Part shown: one piece after another, positions 23,459 through 34,497 of the stretch
How positions within the stretch are numbered: the stretch's first letter is position 1
How the letters are laid out: each line of letters begins with the position of its first letter
Assembly (NCBI RefSeq): GCF_000346465.2
Contig: NC_034016.1
Coordinates: 8,588,611 to 8,652,610, forward strand
From: Prunus persica
Taxonomy: Eukaryota > Streptophyta > Magnoliopsida > Rosales > Rosaceae
Reading direction: 5' to 3'
DNA length: 64,000 bases
Notes under the pieces: model-generated
Seen by the model: the letters and a program-made list of their open reading frames with translations, nothing else
Told to the model about the DNA's origin: nothing
Databases searched by the model: none
Made by a program: the position numbers and the translations under genes

Positions 23459-23482
23459 TCTTTTTGCTTTTTTGTAGTAGTG
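23459..23482 (-). repeat. CACTA-1 right terminal inverted repeat
   Basis: Reads CACTACTACAAAAAAGCAAA on the minus strand. The same end sequence begins CACTA-2 at 48192 and CACTA-3 at 61233, which establishes that those two are inverted relative to CACTA-1. Confidence 0.93.
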
Positions 23483-23515
23483 TGTGTTTGTGTAGGTGAT
23501 TGTGATTTAATTACC

Positions 23516-23760
23516 ATGAAAATTCACCATGGGGTCACTTTATAGACCCCGAAAATATCACAAGCAAGTTGGGAGACCATGGATGCTCAGATGGAGGGAG
23601 CCAGATGAGGTTTGACCTCCTTCAAATCCAAACAAACTTCTAAGATGCTTCATCAAGATCAACTGCAGCAAGTGTGGCCAAGAAGGTCATAATGAGGAAG
23701 CAAGCAAAAAGACCTCGAGTAAAGATAATGAGATTTTCAATTTTTGTTTATATATATTAA
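23516..23760 (+). pseudogene. MuDR-type (Mutator) transposase C-terminal relic
   Basis: One frame reads GRPWMLRWREPDE; after an in-frame stop and frame change another reads INCSKCGQEGHNEE. In MuDR-like transposases an R-P-x-x-x-R-x-x-x-P-D-E stretch precedes a CCHC zinc knuckle of this spacing (C-x2-C-x4-H-x4-C); the last Cys is missing here. The combination identifies a decayed transposase tail, although only about 60 residues are traceable. It lies 34 bp beyond the right end of CACTA-1. Confidence 0.6.
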
Positions 23761-23957
23761 ATGTTGAGAAGTTGGCAATGAAATTTGATTTGGTATAGGT
23801 GAATGGAAAAGGTGATCCAAGATGGCAAACTTCAGCAAATCCAAGCAAACAACAGTTACGGACAAATGGAGGAAATAAGACAAGTGAAACCTCAGCAAAT
23901 CAAGCACACTTTGTACTAAGAGGAATAAAATCTGCAAGAAATATGTATGAATCCAGT

Positions 23958-24230
23958 CAGTGGCGGAGCCACTCCTAGACCTGGAGTGGCCCTAGCCCCC
24001 CTATTTTTTTTTTTATCATTCCTCTATTATATTATATATAATATATAGAATTTATAATAAACAACTTAGAATTTAAGTTAAAATTTTCTCTAAAACAAAT
24101 TATACATGACTCAATTAGAAATATTTAGCTCTAAACATGTAAGTATTGAATACTTAGGTGTCTTATATACTTGTATTTTCTACTTCGGGCCCCCCCACCC
24201 CCTACTTTTACAATTCTAGCTCCGCCCCTG
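23958..24230. mobile_element. hAT-type MITE
   Basis: Starts CAGTGGCGGAGC and ends GCTCCGCCCCTG, imperfect terminal inverted repeats, flanked by a perfect 8-bp TSD AATCCAGT (23950-23957 and 24231-24238). The 8-bp TSD and CAG-GGCGGAGC termini fit the hAT superfamily. The 273-bp interior is AT-rich and noncoding. Confidence 0.92.
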
Positions 24231-24238
24231 AATCCAGT

Positions 24239-24693
24239 GCATAAGTCTCAAACCCAAGTTCTTCTACTACAAGAGCAAGCACAATGAGAACCAACGGCAA
24301 GTCTCATGCCAAGAAGAATAGCGTATGGAAATCATAAAGCACCTAGGTTTAATTGGTCTTGGTATCATGCAAAGTTTACATTACAAATAGATAAAAATTT
24401 TCAAATTCCGCCATAAAATTTTCATGCCGTTTAATTGTACATGGCCAAGATTTTCAGAAACCTTCCCCAAAATACGTCACAAACAAAAACAATGATAAGC
24501 ATTTGGAAACACCTCTGAGATAATTGATTTTTTCAATTTGCCATGGTCAGTGATTATTACTTTTGGAGCTTGCCCATCCATAGCTTTTATCCACGTCTGC
24601 ATTAGCCAAGAAAATGTTGTTGTACTTTCATCTTATACCAAAGTTTTTTTTATTGTAATATGTGACTCATTTAAAAAATTAGGACTTAAAATC
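24239..24693. other. No supported gene
   Basis: The first part (to about 24400) may continue the MuDR-type relic, since it is the direct continuation of that sequence after the hAT MITE, but its frames are short and broken. The remainder shows nothing recognisable. Confidence 0.4.
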
Positions 24694-25041
24694 CCCTGAA
24701 TAGTCTATTGATTCCCATAGTAATTATCTCGTGTAGGGTTATGTGAGTTGAGGTTTTTGCCCCAAGTTCGTAGCAGTTATTTTACAAAGGGATAAATTTA
24801 TCTTAAAATTTTTTAAGATAAGATTGGTGGAAAAATAGGATAGGGGTGGAAATAGTAGCACTCTATTTAAATGGCAAATTCAACTTCTTTATTTGGGTTA
24901 AGGTACTAATATATATGTTATTCTTGCACTTAAAATTTAAATGATTTGCATGTAATTGTCAACCAATTAAGCCGTTAGTTTCCAGCTCCCTCCAATCAAC
25001 AACCTATCCCGCCTCAAAATGAATGGTCAAAATTAAACAAA
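24694..25041. repeat. Copy 2 of the dispersed 350-bp duplication
   Basis: Direct-orientation match to 4598-4945, ending at GAATGGTCAAAATTAAACA in both. In each place a Mutator-like M1 element lies within a few kb downstream, but the sequence between is unrelated, so a single large segmental duplication is not demonstrated. Confidence 0.7.
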
Positions 25042-25420
25042 CGCACAAATTTGGTGGCTTGCGATGCCTGGAATCACTCAAATTTTCCTCGTGAATGAAG
25101 GAAAAGTTAGTGCCGCTCTAAAGCAAGAAACTATCTTCAAATAACCAAAAATAAAAAGGAAATATTATTTGCGTAGTCAATTAGAAAAAAGAAAGAGTGT
25201 GACAACAAGGAAATTTATAGAGTTAAAAGAAAGGGAGAAAAAAAAAGGAAATAGTGATCAATCTTTACATTAATTGAACAAGGAAATTTAGCTTAATTGG
25301 TAGCTATGACGTTTGTGGTCTTCTATACTTTGACCAAAGCATTGCGGTTGTTTCCTGCAATCTCTACCCATCCATGAATACCGTATTTATCGACTATTTC
25401 TTGCACAATTTTTCATTTTT

Positions 25421-25972
25421 TCAACCTTGAGGATTTGTATCTTCGAGCTTCTTCATCACCATGGTATCCACACCACAATTGGGTCGTACGTTCGTAGCCG
25501 CAGAGACAAAAGTCTTTCCATATTTCTTCCTGAAAATATTCCTAACTGTCACCAATTCTGGAATCTCATGAGAGCACTTTTTGGCTGCAAAGACTAGACT
25601 ACTTATCCCTTCTTTCAAGTTTTCTGGACATTCCCTCACCTCTTTGATGCTCGACAGTCTGTCCACAACCAAATCGCAGAAGGCCTCGATGAATTCGTAC
25701 GCAACCGAAACGTTCTGCACTCTTATCACCCGTTTGATCAGGATATGAGTCGGGCCAGCAATGGGGTCTTCGCCAGCGCGAAGGGGACTTGCGATGTCAC
25801 TGTTCATCTTCGCCACCTCATCTTGTTTCTTCTTTTGCAAGAATCGCGCTTTTACCATCACTGTCTCCACCGTCTCTTTGCATTTGGAGGACTTGAAACC
25901 GCTGCCGAAGAGCTTCATCATGAGTTTCATCTTGGTTTGGAGGAGAGGAAAGCTTGGAACAAGCAACTTCAA
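25421..25972 (-). CDS. IST1-like protein (ESCRT-III-associated), possibly frameshifted at its end
   Basis: The 183-residue frame matches the Ist1 domain almost throughout: FGSGFKSSKCKETVETVM, RFLQKKKQDEVAKMNSDIA, a degenerate central helix, AYEFIEAFCDLVVDRL, RECPENLKEGISSLVFAA and FRKKYGKTFVSAA, then a P-x-CGVD motif. IST1 proteins bind ESCRT-III subunits and the Vps4 ATPase (SKD1 in plants) and regulate endosomal sorting. The start could be the first ATG or one of three Met codons at residues 15-19, which fit family N-termini better. The gene is uninterrupted by introns. Its stop falls just after the Ist1 core, and a neighbouring frame then reads IVQEIVDKYGIHGWVEIAG (to 25323), resembling the family's next helix. 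This suggests a frameshift or truncation, so it may be a young pseudogene. Confidence 0.8.
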   Translation of the reverse strand: MKLLVPSFPLLQTKMKLMMKLFGSGFKSSKCKETVETVMVKARFLQKKKQDEVAKMNSDIASPLRAGEDPIAGPTHILIKRVIRVQNVSVAYEFIEAFCDLVVDRLSSIKEVRECPENLKEGISSLVFAAKKCSHEIPELVTVRNIFRKKYGKTFVSAATNVRPNCGVDTMVMKKLEDTNPQG

Positions 25973-26020
25973 ACCACACCAATGAGAGCTTTGAGTGAAA
26001 CTAGTTATGAGAGAGTGGAG

Positions 26021-26030
26021 TTATATAAAG
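26021..26030 (-). promoter_or_regulatory. Possible TATA box of the IST1-like gene
   Basis: Minus-strand CTTTATATAA lies about 50 bases upstream of the first ATG (25972), which would give a short leader. Spacing and sequence fit a plant TATA box; there is no transcript evidence. Confidence 0.4.
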
Positions 26031-26039
26031 GGAGCTGAA

Positions 26040-27884
26040 TTAAGAAAAGGAAACCCCAAACCAATTTCCTTTTAGGTATCCTTTTCTGTTTACGATATTG
26101 GACCTTAATTAACAAGACATTAGATCGCTTTGAATCTATGGCTGTTAATAACTGGTGAAGGAAGAAAGAGAAAACTACGGTTTTTTATAAAAGTTGTTTA
26201 TCCCTCGAGCACTGTAACTGGATTCTTCTTCGTCTCTCTTGCAACTCGACTTCTGTCTGCAACTCGATTCATCTTCTTCCCCTCCGACCACAAAAAAAAA
26301 TCCAGCCCCTAGCTCGCCACTCTGTTATCCCCACTCTGGCCACAAAAATCCAAACCACAGCTTAGAAAAAAACTAAACCCTAGTTCCCCAGTGTCATCTC
26401 CACTCCAACCACAAAGGATCCAAACCCCAAGTATATCTTCAAACATCTGTATGCTAATTGTGGAGGACCAAAATCGATAGCAACACAGGCATCTACCCTC
26501 CTTGATCAATGATTTTCACAAAAAATAGATTCTTGAACCCATCAACCATTCGTTGACCTTCTCTTGGAAACAAAATCAGGGGAAAGTTGAAACTCAAATC
26601 AAAACCACACAGCAAAACAAAATTTCATTAGGATTAGATTTCCTTCTTCTTGTTTTCTTTGATGACAACACAGTTTTTATCTGGGTTTGGGTTGAGTTTT
26701 TTGTTTTAAAATTTTTGATCTTCTAGGTGTTTTGGGTTAAGAGAGAGAGGCGGTTGGGTACGGTGGGATGGGTCTGTGTTTTTTGTAGGTTACTTTTTGA
26801 ATTTTATTTTGTTTATATATTTTTTTATTTTTTGTTACAATATTTGGAATTGAAACTAATTTTGTTACTTTAAAATTTTAGAATTTGTGGTAAAATAAGT
26901 ATCAATTTCATCATCATGTCTTTTTTGGTAATTATACATACTAAAAGCATTTCTAATAAAAATTTACCAAACATTTTGACTCTTCACTGTACTTTTTCTA
27001 ATATAGTTTACCAAACACCTATGTGTATTTTTTCACAGCTATTTATTCTCACAACACAGTAAGAGCAGTTTTTAAAAAAAGCACAGTAATACCAAACTAG
27101 TCTTTAATGTATACGAACAGTAAGCTATTTTTTATTATTTATTAATTTCTCTTTTGGGTTGATGTTTATGTATATGAAAACTTAAAGTAAGAATGTAATT
27201 AACTATAAAAAAAACCAATAGAAATTAAAAGAAAATTACAATAAACAGAAAAAGTTAAATATATTTAGATTAAAATAATAATAATAGAATTGAAAAATTT
27301 GTTCCATGTTTTTCTTCCACTAATCTCACTTCTATTATTTCTCTATTACTCCACCAATAACTAGCATGTGAATGATTTCTATAAATAAAAAACCAAATAT
27401 TTTAGTAAAATCTAAAAATATTAGGTATGACCAAAATGAGGAAAAATAATAGAATGATCCAAAGTTTCAAAAAGTAGTTAGTAAAACATTAGATTGTTAC
27501 ATCTCAAATATTTATGTATTTGTGGTTATGTTAAATTTCAATTTTAAGTAATCATGATAACATCTTGATTACCATTTATAAAATATATATCTTGTTCATT
27601 GACAATTTTGTGTGCATAAAATACATAAAAATATATAAATATTATTTCACCAAATAATTTAAAATCTACAGATTTTTATAAAATTGATTCTTAGTTTAAA
27701 GTATAATCTATATTTGCCTATAATATAACATATTATTGCTAATAATTTAAAGATAAGTTTGATAATTTTGAACTTTCTCCTCCAGCAGTTCTAGATCACA
27801 TTATCCTGAGGATTGCCAATCTGTCATTGTCGTGTGCCATATTTCTTGAACCCCATCGGTAGGTAACAAAAATTTACATCCCAT
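26040..27884. other. AT-rich intergenic region
   Basis: No gene is supported. Part of 26120-26780 is less AT-rich and carries short overlapping frames on both strands that match nothing I know. From 26800 to about 27780 the DNA is very AT-rich with no terminal repeats that I could pair. Confidence 0.5.
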
Positions 27885-28324
27885 ATATATTGCAAGCCGT
27901 AAGTGCAAGGACTGGAAGCTTCAATTCGGTTGCAATTGCTTTCAGAAATAGTCTAGGAAAAGGGTATGATATCCCTCACTCGTGATACACGAATAATTTA
28001 TTTGAAAGTTCTCACATACTAATTGATACAGTACCACGTATTTCTCCACCACAAAAAATGAAGGTTTAAATTTTAAAATGGTCTCTGTATTTTATCTCAT
28101 AGGCCAATTTAGTCCCTGTGTTATCAACTTGACCAATTTGGTCCTTGTGTTTGTATATGTTAGTCAATGTGGTTCATTCCTTTAAAAATGTAAAATTAAT
28201 TATAAAAAAAAAATTGTAATTGATTATATAATTTTAAATTCAAACTGAAAGTGGAATATATTTATTTTAAATTTCACCTACCCCAATTTCGCGCACACAC
28301 CTCAACCACACTACTACATTTTAC

Positions 28325-28900
28325 ACTTTGCGTGACGAAGAGAATTTTGTCGCGCAAAATACATTGTAGTCGCACAAATTTTAACGCGACAGAAACTTCG
28401 TCGCGCAGAATCCGTCGCGCAAAGATCGTGAAGAAAGACTTTGCGCGACGAAAAAATATTGGTCGTGCAAAGTAACTTTGCGCGACGAAAAACTATTGGT
28501 CGCACAAAACTTTGCGCGACGAAAAAATATTGGTCGCACAAAACTTTGCACGACGAAACACATTGGTCGCGCAAAGGTTTGCGCGACGAAAAGTATTTGT
28601 CGCGCAAAGTTTTACACGACGAAACACATTGGTCGTGCAAAGGTTTGCGCGACGAAACACATTGGTCGCGCAAAGGTTTGCGCGACGAAAAATATTTGTC
28701 GCGCAAAGTCTCAAAAAAATTTATAAAAAATAAAAAATTCCCGCTTCCCATTTTTGGTATCCGCCTACATTTTTAGAGTTTTGCGCAATGAATACTAACG
28801 TCGCGCAAATATTTGCGCGACTAAATATTTTTTGTGTTTTAAATTTTTTTAATTAAAATAAACTAATTTAATAGTTTGCTCTACAAAATATTTTGTCGTG
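28325..28900. repeat. CACTA-B left subterminal hairpin array
   Basis: Units of about 38 bp of the type TTTGCGCGACGAA, a short AT spacer, then GGTCGCGCAAA repeat about ten times from 28436 to 28710. Each is a self-complementary pair with 10-11-base arms. The open frames seen here on both strands are artefacts of this repetition. Confidence 0.9.
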
Positions 28901-29518
28901 CAAAGTTTTTGACTTTTTGTTTTATTATTTCTTTAATATTAATTTATTTATATTAGTTTATTCAAATTTTTACTTTTTAAATTTAATTTAATTGTATGAT
29001 TTTTTTTAAATCACTTTAATTTAAGTTGATATTAATTTTTTCGAACTTTTACTTTTTAAATTTAATTTAATTGTAAGATTTTTCTTAATTACTTTAATTT
29101 AAATTGACATATTCAAAATAAAATTACATATGGAAAATAGTGATCAAATTATCCAATAAATATATATAATATTCAAAATGTACACATAAATTAACAAAGT
29201 ACAATAATAAAATCCTAATACAAGAGTATTGTGGTGGTAGTGGCGGATGATATGTTTTGATAGCTTCCTAATCCTCAACTTTAGCCATCAAAGTCTTGAT
29301 GATTACCTACAAAAAAATAAATATGGTCAAATAACAACAACAACAAAAAAAAGAATGCATAATCTCCCCTAAAATTGTTATACCACAAATCCAACCCAAA
29401 CTCCAATCTCTCCCCTTTACTCAACCCCAAACCCCACACAAACTCAAAACTAACTCCAAAAACACATATTAATGAAAAAAATTTAAAATTTGGAGAGAAT
29501 ATACCTTTTGGCAAGATT

Positions 29519-29750
29519 GAGAGTGAGTGAGAATGAGAGGGAGAAGTGAGTGTGAGAGAATTAGATAAGATAGTGATAGAGAGATGAGAGAGTGAGAGAT
29601 AGTGAAAAGATAGATGAGAGAGTGAGTGAGAGTGAGAGATAGTGAAGAGAGATATGAGAGATTAAGTGAGAGGAGTGAGTGTGAGAGAAAAGGTGGAATT
29701 TGGGGAGAGGGAAAGAGAGAGGAGAGGTAAGAGTAGAGAAAGACATTGAG
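29519..29750. repeat. GA-rich low-complexity tract
   Basis: GAGAGTGAGAGATAGTG-like units repeat irregularly on the plus strand, near the middle of CACTA-B. Noncoding. Confidence 0.85.
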
Positions 29751-29789
29751 AAAATGGTGGAGAAGTTATTTTGGTTTTAAAAATCGTAT

Positions 29790-30420
29790 CACTTTGCGCG
29801 ACGAAAAATATTGTTGGCCGCGCAAAGTTTTGCGCGAAAAAACATATTGGTCTCGCAAAGTTTTGCGCGACGAATATAGGAATATTGGTCGCGCAAAGTC
29901 TAAAAAAATTATTTTTTTAAAAAAAAATTTCCCGCATCCCATTTTTGGTTCCCGCCAAAATTTAACTTTGCGTGACGAAAAATACATATTGATCGCGTAA
30001 AGTCTAAAAAAAATTCCCGCATCCCATTTTTGGTACCGCCAAAATTTAACTTTGCGCGACGAATATAGGAATATTGGTCGCGCAAAGCCTAAAAAAAATT
30101 CCCGCATCCCATTTTTGGTACCCGCCAAAATTTTTAAATTTTTGCGAGACAAAAAGTACATATTGGTCGTGCAAAGTCTAAAACAATTATATAAAAAAAG
30201 TCCCGCGTCCCATTTTTGGTACCCGCCTAAATTTTTGCGCGACGAAAAATATATATTGGTCGCGCAAAGTTTTGAGCGACAAAAAATATTGGTCGCGCAA
30301 AGTCTAAAGTTTTTTTTTTAATTTTAAAAACCCACGTCCCATTTTTGTTACTCGCACAAATTTTTTGAGTTTTGCAGACGAACTGTTGGTTGCGCAAACT
30401 TTTGAGAGACGAAAAATTGG
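29790..30420. repeat. CACTA-B internal hairpin array
   Basis: About six units combine the TTTGCGCGACGAA / GTCGCGCAAAG hairpin with a CCCGCATCCCATTTTTGGT block. The same block follows the left subterminal array at about 28740, so the central array is probably a copied subterminal region. Such motifs are normally confined to CACTA ends, so their presence in the middle may mark a nested or fused element. Confidence 0.85.
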
Positions 30421-30621
30421 TTCGTAGCACAATATTTATAAAAATAATTGTTTTGAATAAGAAAAAATAAAAAAAAATTATTTTATGATTTAAAATATAA
30501 TTAAGGTGAAAGCTACTTAATAAATGTATATACTATTCAATTTCTTAAGTGTTATACGTACAAAATAAATAAATTTAAAACTACTTAATAAATATATATA
30601 TATATATACACACACACCATT

Positions 30622-32240
30622 CAACGATCCAACCATAAGACTTGTTTGTATATACTTCAAGATCGTATACCCCAAAAATCGTAAAAAATAAATATTCAGA
30701 GATCTAGTAACGGGACAAAACTTTTCGATAGTTATAAATGAAAAATCACGATTTAACGGTTATTTTAACTCCGATTTTGATGATTTTTTTATAGGTACAC
30801 TCCTTGACCCTATATGAATACAATGACTGAATTTGATCTTCAATTTAAAACATTTGCACTAGTGGATACCACAAAATCTTATGTTATATTTAACGAAAGT
30901 ATAAATAAACTCTTAATTGTTAGTGAATATATTGTTTTGATGGCATATGCATTCTACGAAACTAGTTTCAACGATCCAACCGTCAAACTTGTTTTTTTAT
31001 ACTTCGAGATCATATACGCCAAAAATCGAAAAAAATAAACATTCATAGATCAAGTAATGGACAAAACTTTTCGACGGTTATAAATAAAAAATCATGATTT
31101 AACGGTTATTTTAACTCCGACTTTGATGATTTTTTACAGCTACACTCCTTGACCCTATATGAATACAATGACTGAATTTGATCTTCAATTTAAAATATTT
31201 ACACTAGTGGATACCACAAAATCTTATGTTATATTTAACGAAAGTATAAATAAACTCTTAATTGTTAGTGAATATATTATTTTCATGGCATACATATTCT
31301 ACGAAACTAGTTTCAACGATCCAACCGTCAAACTTGTTCGTTTATACTTCAAGATCATATACGCCAAAAATCGGAAAAAATAAACATTCAGAGATCAAGT
31401 TAAGGGACAAAACTTTTCAACGGTTATAAATGAAAATTCATGATTTAACAGTTATTTTAACTCCGATTTTGATGAGTTTTTACAGCTACACTCCTTGACC
31501 CTATATGAATACAATGACTGAATTTGATCTTCAATTTAAAATATTTACACTAGTGGATACCACAAAATCTTATGTTATATTTAACGAAAATATAAATAAA
31601 CTCTTAATTGTTAATGAATATATTGTTTTGATGGCATACACATTCTACGAAACTAGTTTTAACGATCCAACCGTCAAACTTGTTTGTTTATACTTCGAGA
31701 TCATGTACGCCAAAAATCGGAAAAAATAAGCATTCATAGATCAAGTAACGGGACAAAACTTTTCGACGGTTATAAATGAAAAATCATGATTTAACGGTTA
31801 TTTTAACTCCGATTTTGATGATTTTTTACAGCTACACTCCTTGACCCTATATGAATACAATGACTGAATTTGATCTTCAATTTAAAATATTTACACTAGT
31901 GGATACCACAAAATCTTATGTTATATTTAACGAAAGTATAAATAAACTCTTAATTGTTAGTGAATATATTATTTTGATGGCATATGCATACAAAAAACTA
32001 GTTTCAACGATCCAACCGTCAAACTTGTTTGTTTATACTTCGAGATCATATGCGCTAAAAATCGAAAAAAATAAACATTCAGAGATCAAGTAATGGGACA
32101 AAACTCTTCGACGGTTATAATGAAAAATCACGATTTAACGGTTATTTTAACTCCGATTTTGATGATTTTTTAAAGCTACACTCCTTGACCCTATATGAAT
32201 ACAATGAACTAATTCGATCGTCAATTTAAAATATACATTT
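30622..32240. repeat. Tandem array of 345-346-bp units
   Basis: Four full units plus partial ends repeat with starts of the shared ATGAATACAATGACTGAATT at 30814, 31159, 31505 and 31851, so spacing is 345, 346 and 346 bp. The units differ by only a few percent. Each contains an ATG-started open frame of about 74 codons (MNTMTEFDLQFK... to KNRKK; the fourth is altered and runs to 80). The array lies inside CACTA-B. I do not recognise the peptide. Confidence 0.93.
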
Positions 32241-32479
32241 TCTAACAAAAACCCAATCCGAACAATAATAATATGTTTTTCTAACAAAAATCCGATCCGA
32301 TCTAAAATAATAAATTTAAAGCTACTTAATAAATATATATACCATTTAATTTCTTAAGTGTTATGCATACAAAATAAAAAACAAAAATAAATTGGTTTAG
32401 GTGACAAAATGTTTGGATTACGTCATGCAAAGATTTTAAAAAATAATTTTTTATTTTTGTTTATTTTTATAAGGACTTT

Positions 32480-32760
32480 GTGCGATGAAGTTTACTTTTC
32501 GTCGCGCAAAGTCACTTTGAGCGACGAATTATTTTTCGTCGCGCAAAATTGGTCGCGCAAGACTTTGAGCGACGATGTATTGTCGTCGCGCAAAAGTTTG
32601 TCGCTCGAAGTGACTTTGCGCGACGAATTATTTTTCGTCGCGCAAAATTTGGTCGCGCAAGACTTTGAGTGACGAAGTTTTAAGTTTCGTCGCGCAAAGT
32701 GACTTTGAGCGACGAATAGTTTTTCGTCGCTCAAAATTTGGTCGCGCAAGGGGTTTTTTT
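32480..32760. repeat. CACTA-B right subterminal hairpin array
   Basis: Alternating TTTGAGCGACGAA and TTCGTCGCGCAAA arms with TTTTCGTCGCGCAAAATTGG spacers, ending in the terminal CACTAGTA. The motif TTTGAGCGAC is a variant not seen at the left end, so the two ends have diverged in repeat content. Confidence 0.88.
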
Positions 32761-32862
32761 TACTAGTGCCACCTCCCAAACCCAGCCACCCTCACCACCA
32801 CCACTCCAACCCCAAAACCATAGCCACCCTCACCACCATTCCAACCCCACCTAAACTACAAC

Positions 32863-32903
<41 letters not shown>

Positions 32904-33660
32904 AAATCATGACGATTGTCATAGCCGGTCATCGTAAGCTTGACGGCTCTACCGCCAATTGATCATCCTGGCTGCAGCAAAAGTCGACGACATTCAGACC
33001 AATGAATCGGAGAGGAGAGAGAGATGAAAGGTAGAGTATGAGAAAATCTTAAACATAAGATAGAAGAAAATTTGCAACAAGAAAAGAGTAGGCATCAATT
33101 CTACTAATAACCTTTTTTTTTTCCCTACAGGAATCGAGACCATTGGAGGTTGAGGTTGTGTGGGTTTTAATCATTTTAGCATTATTATTATTTGAGTTTA
33201 AATCTTTATAATTAATTACAAAATTTTAAATTAATTTTAAATGTTCTTTTTTGGGTTTTAACATAATTTTTACGGAAAGGGTCAAATTTGTTAACAGATA
33301 CAAACAAAGGGACTAAATTGGCCAAATTAATAACACAAGGACTAAATTGGCCGATAAAGTAAAACACATGGCCCATTTCAACATTTAAGCCAAAAATGAA
33401 AGAGGCCCTTACTATTAATTTCAGAGATATTAATGCCCGAGATCCTTTCCCCATCACCATTGCAATCTGGAAATTCAGCATTACATACAAAAGTCAACAG
33501 ACCAGCCACACTAACTTCCGGTGAGTTAATTATAAGTGAACTCTCTCGGGTCCACTCCAACATGAATGTTACATCATCAATAATGTAATCCAACTCTTTT
33601 AGAGTTTTTAGTTTAATTTCATTCTTCAATATGTAGAACATCTATCACTTGGAGCATTAA

Positions 33661-34068
33661 GAGCATCCACGATCATGCTCGCTAATTTTTAGTTAAAATT
33701 TAGTTAAAAACACTAGAAAGCTATTTTAAGAATTCTCTATAAAATTTCAACTCCAACAATACTCCCTAGTTTAAAGAGTCATAAATATTTTAAATAAATT
33801 TTAATTCAATTTTTGAATAAAGTGTAGACACAAAAACAATAATAAAAAATAGTTGGCATTAAATAAATGCTTAAAATAATATTAAATATAGAAGCATTTA
33901 ATTATAGGGAGTCACTAGGAGTACTTTCTCTCTCTTCAGATTTATGAGCTCCTAGAGGTCTCCCTATTTTAGGAGCTAGATGGAGAGCATGGTTGGAGGT
34001 GGGTTTTTTTTAATTCCTCCCTAAATTTTAGCTAAGGAGGTGGTTTAGGAAGCTTATTGTAGATGCTC
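33661..34068. mobile_element. PIF/Harbinger (Tourist-like) MITE
   Basis: Starts GAGCATCCAC and ends TAGATGCTC, with 3-bp TSD TAA (33658-33660 and 34069-34071). Paralogous units B (about 35590) and C (about 42360) read straight through this point (GGAACATTAATAGTTGG), confirming the insertion. The TAA target and GAGCATC termini fit Tourist-type MITEs. Noncoding, 408 bp. Confidence 0.85.
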
Positions 34069-34497
34069 TAATAGTTGGTCTCATAGTAAGTCTTGTTTTT
34101 TTTTTTTTTTTTTCCTTCGAAATCATAGTAAGTCTTGTTAATTAGTGACATATATTTCTTGTGCCTATCTATGTCTTTCATTGTTTTCAGGAATGGTTTC
34201 ACGAACATCTGAATTTTTCATCGCAAAACAATCCGCATCCATGGAGAAAATTTGATTAGTCTTGTTTCGTATCAGCATAGGGAAGGAATTTTCCGACTTG
34301 AGTTGCTTTCAGCTTCCAAAACTAAAGACGGAGATGTTCTAATATTTCTTCAACATGTCTAAATTTGACCTCCAGATGCTGCAATCAAGGATGAATATTC
34401 TTCTGAGGGCTTTGAAACAGTAGCAACAAATGACTTAAATTCTCTCAAAGACACGTTAATGGTTTATTATGATTAATTACTAGACAGAGAGAGTGCC

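Larger units (their letters stand above)
9102..23482 (+). mobile_element. CACTA-1, 14.4-kb En/Spm-type DNA transposon
   Basis: Termini are CACTACTACAAAAA on the left and its reverse complement on the right, flanked by the 3-bp direct repeat TGT (9099-9101 and 23483-23485), the signature of the CACTA superfamily. Subterminal regions are packed with ACGACGG/CCGTCGT motifs. Inside, all on the plus strand, lie a captured RPN6 fragment (10772-11150), a transposase/Ulp1 gene (12656-16528) and a TNP2 transposase gene (18523-21911). Two siblings occur in the window (48192-60212 and from 61233). Both genes carry nonsense codons absent from a sibling, so this copy probably cannot mobilise itself. Confidence 0.96.
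28309..32768. mobile_element. Nonautonomous CACTA element of a second family (CACTA-B)
   Basis: It begins CACTACTACATTTT and ends TAGTG (CACTAGTA on the minus strand), with a 3-bp TSD CCA (28306-28308 and 32769-32771). The empty site is preserved at about 5729-5740 in the sister Mutator-like copy (CTCAACCACCTCCC), which proves the limits. The 4.46-kb interior encodes no transposase. It holds three zones of TTTGCGCGACGAA/TTCGTCGCGCAAA hairpins, a GA-rich tract and a 346-bp tandem array. It must rely on a transposase made elsewhere; its termini share only CACTA-TA with CACTA-1. Confidence 0.92.
28063..33391. mobile_element. Mutator-like element, family M1 (copy b), carrying a nested CACTA
   Basis: It starts GGTTTAAATTTTAAAATGG and ends CATTTCAACATTTAAGCC, flanked by a perfect 9-bp TSD AAAAATGAA (28054-28062 and 33392-33400). 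Without the nested CACTA (28309-32768 plus one TSD copy) it is about 866 bp and matches copy a at 5576-6376 along its length, including the CT run. It is noncoding. It lies within unit A of the tandem array. Confidence 0.92.

Noticed and set aside
28325..28720. Regularly spaced short repeats resembling a CRISPR array
   Set aside because: The units are self-complementary transposon subterminal hairpins with no unique spacers, in a plant nuclear context and inside a CACTA element with TSD.
28314..28776. Overlapping 60-145-codon open frames on both strands
   Set aside because: They arise because the TTTGCGCGACGAA repeat has no stop codon in several frames; the peptides are simple repeats.
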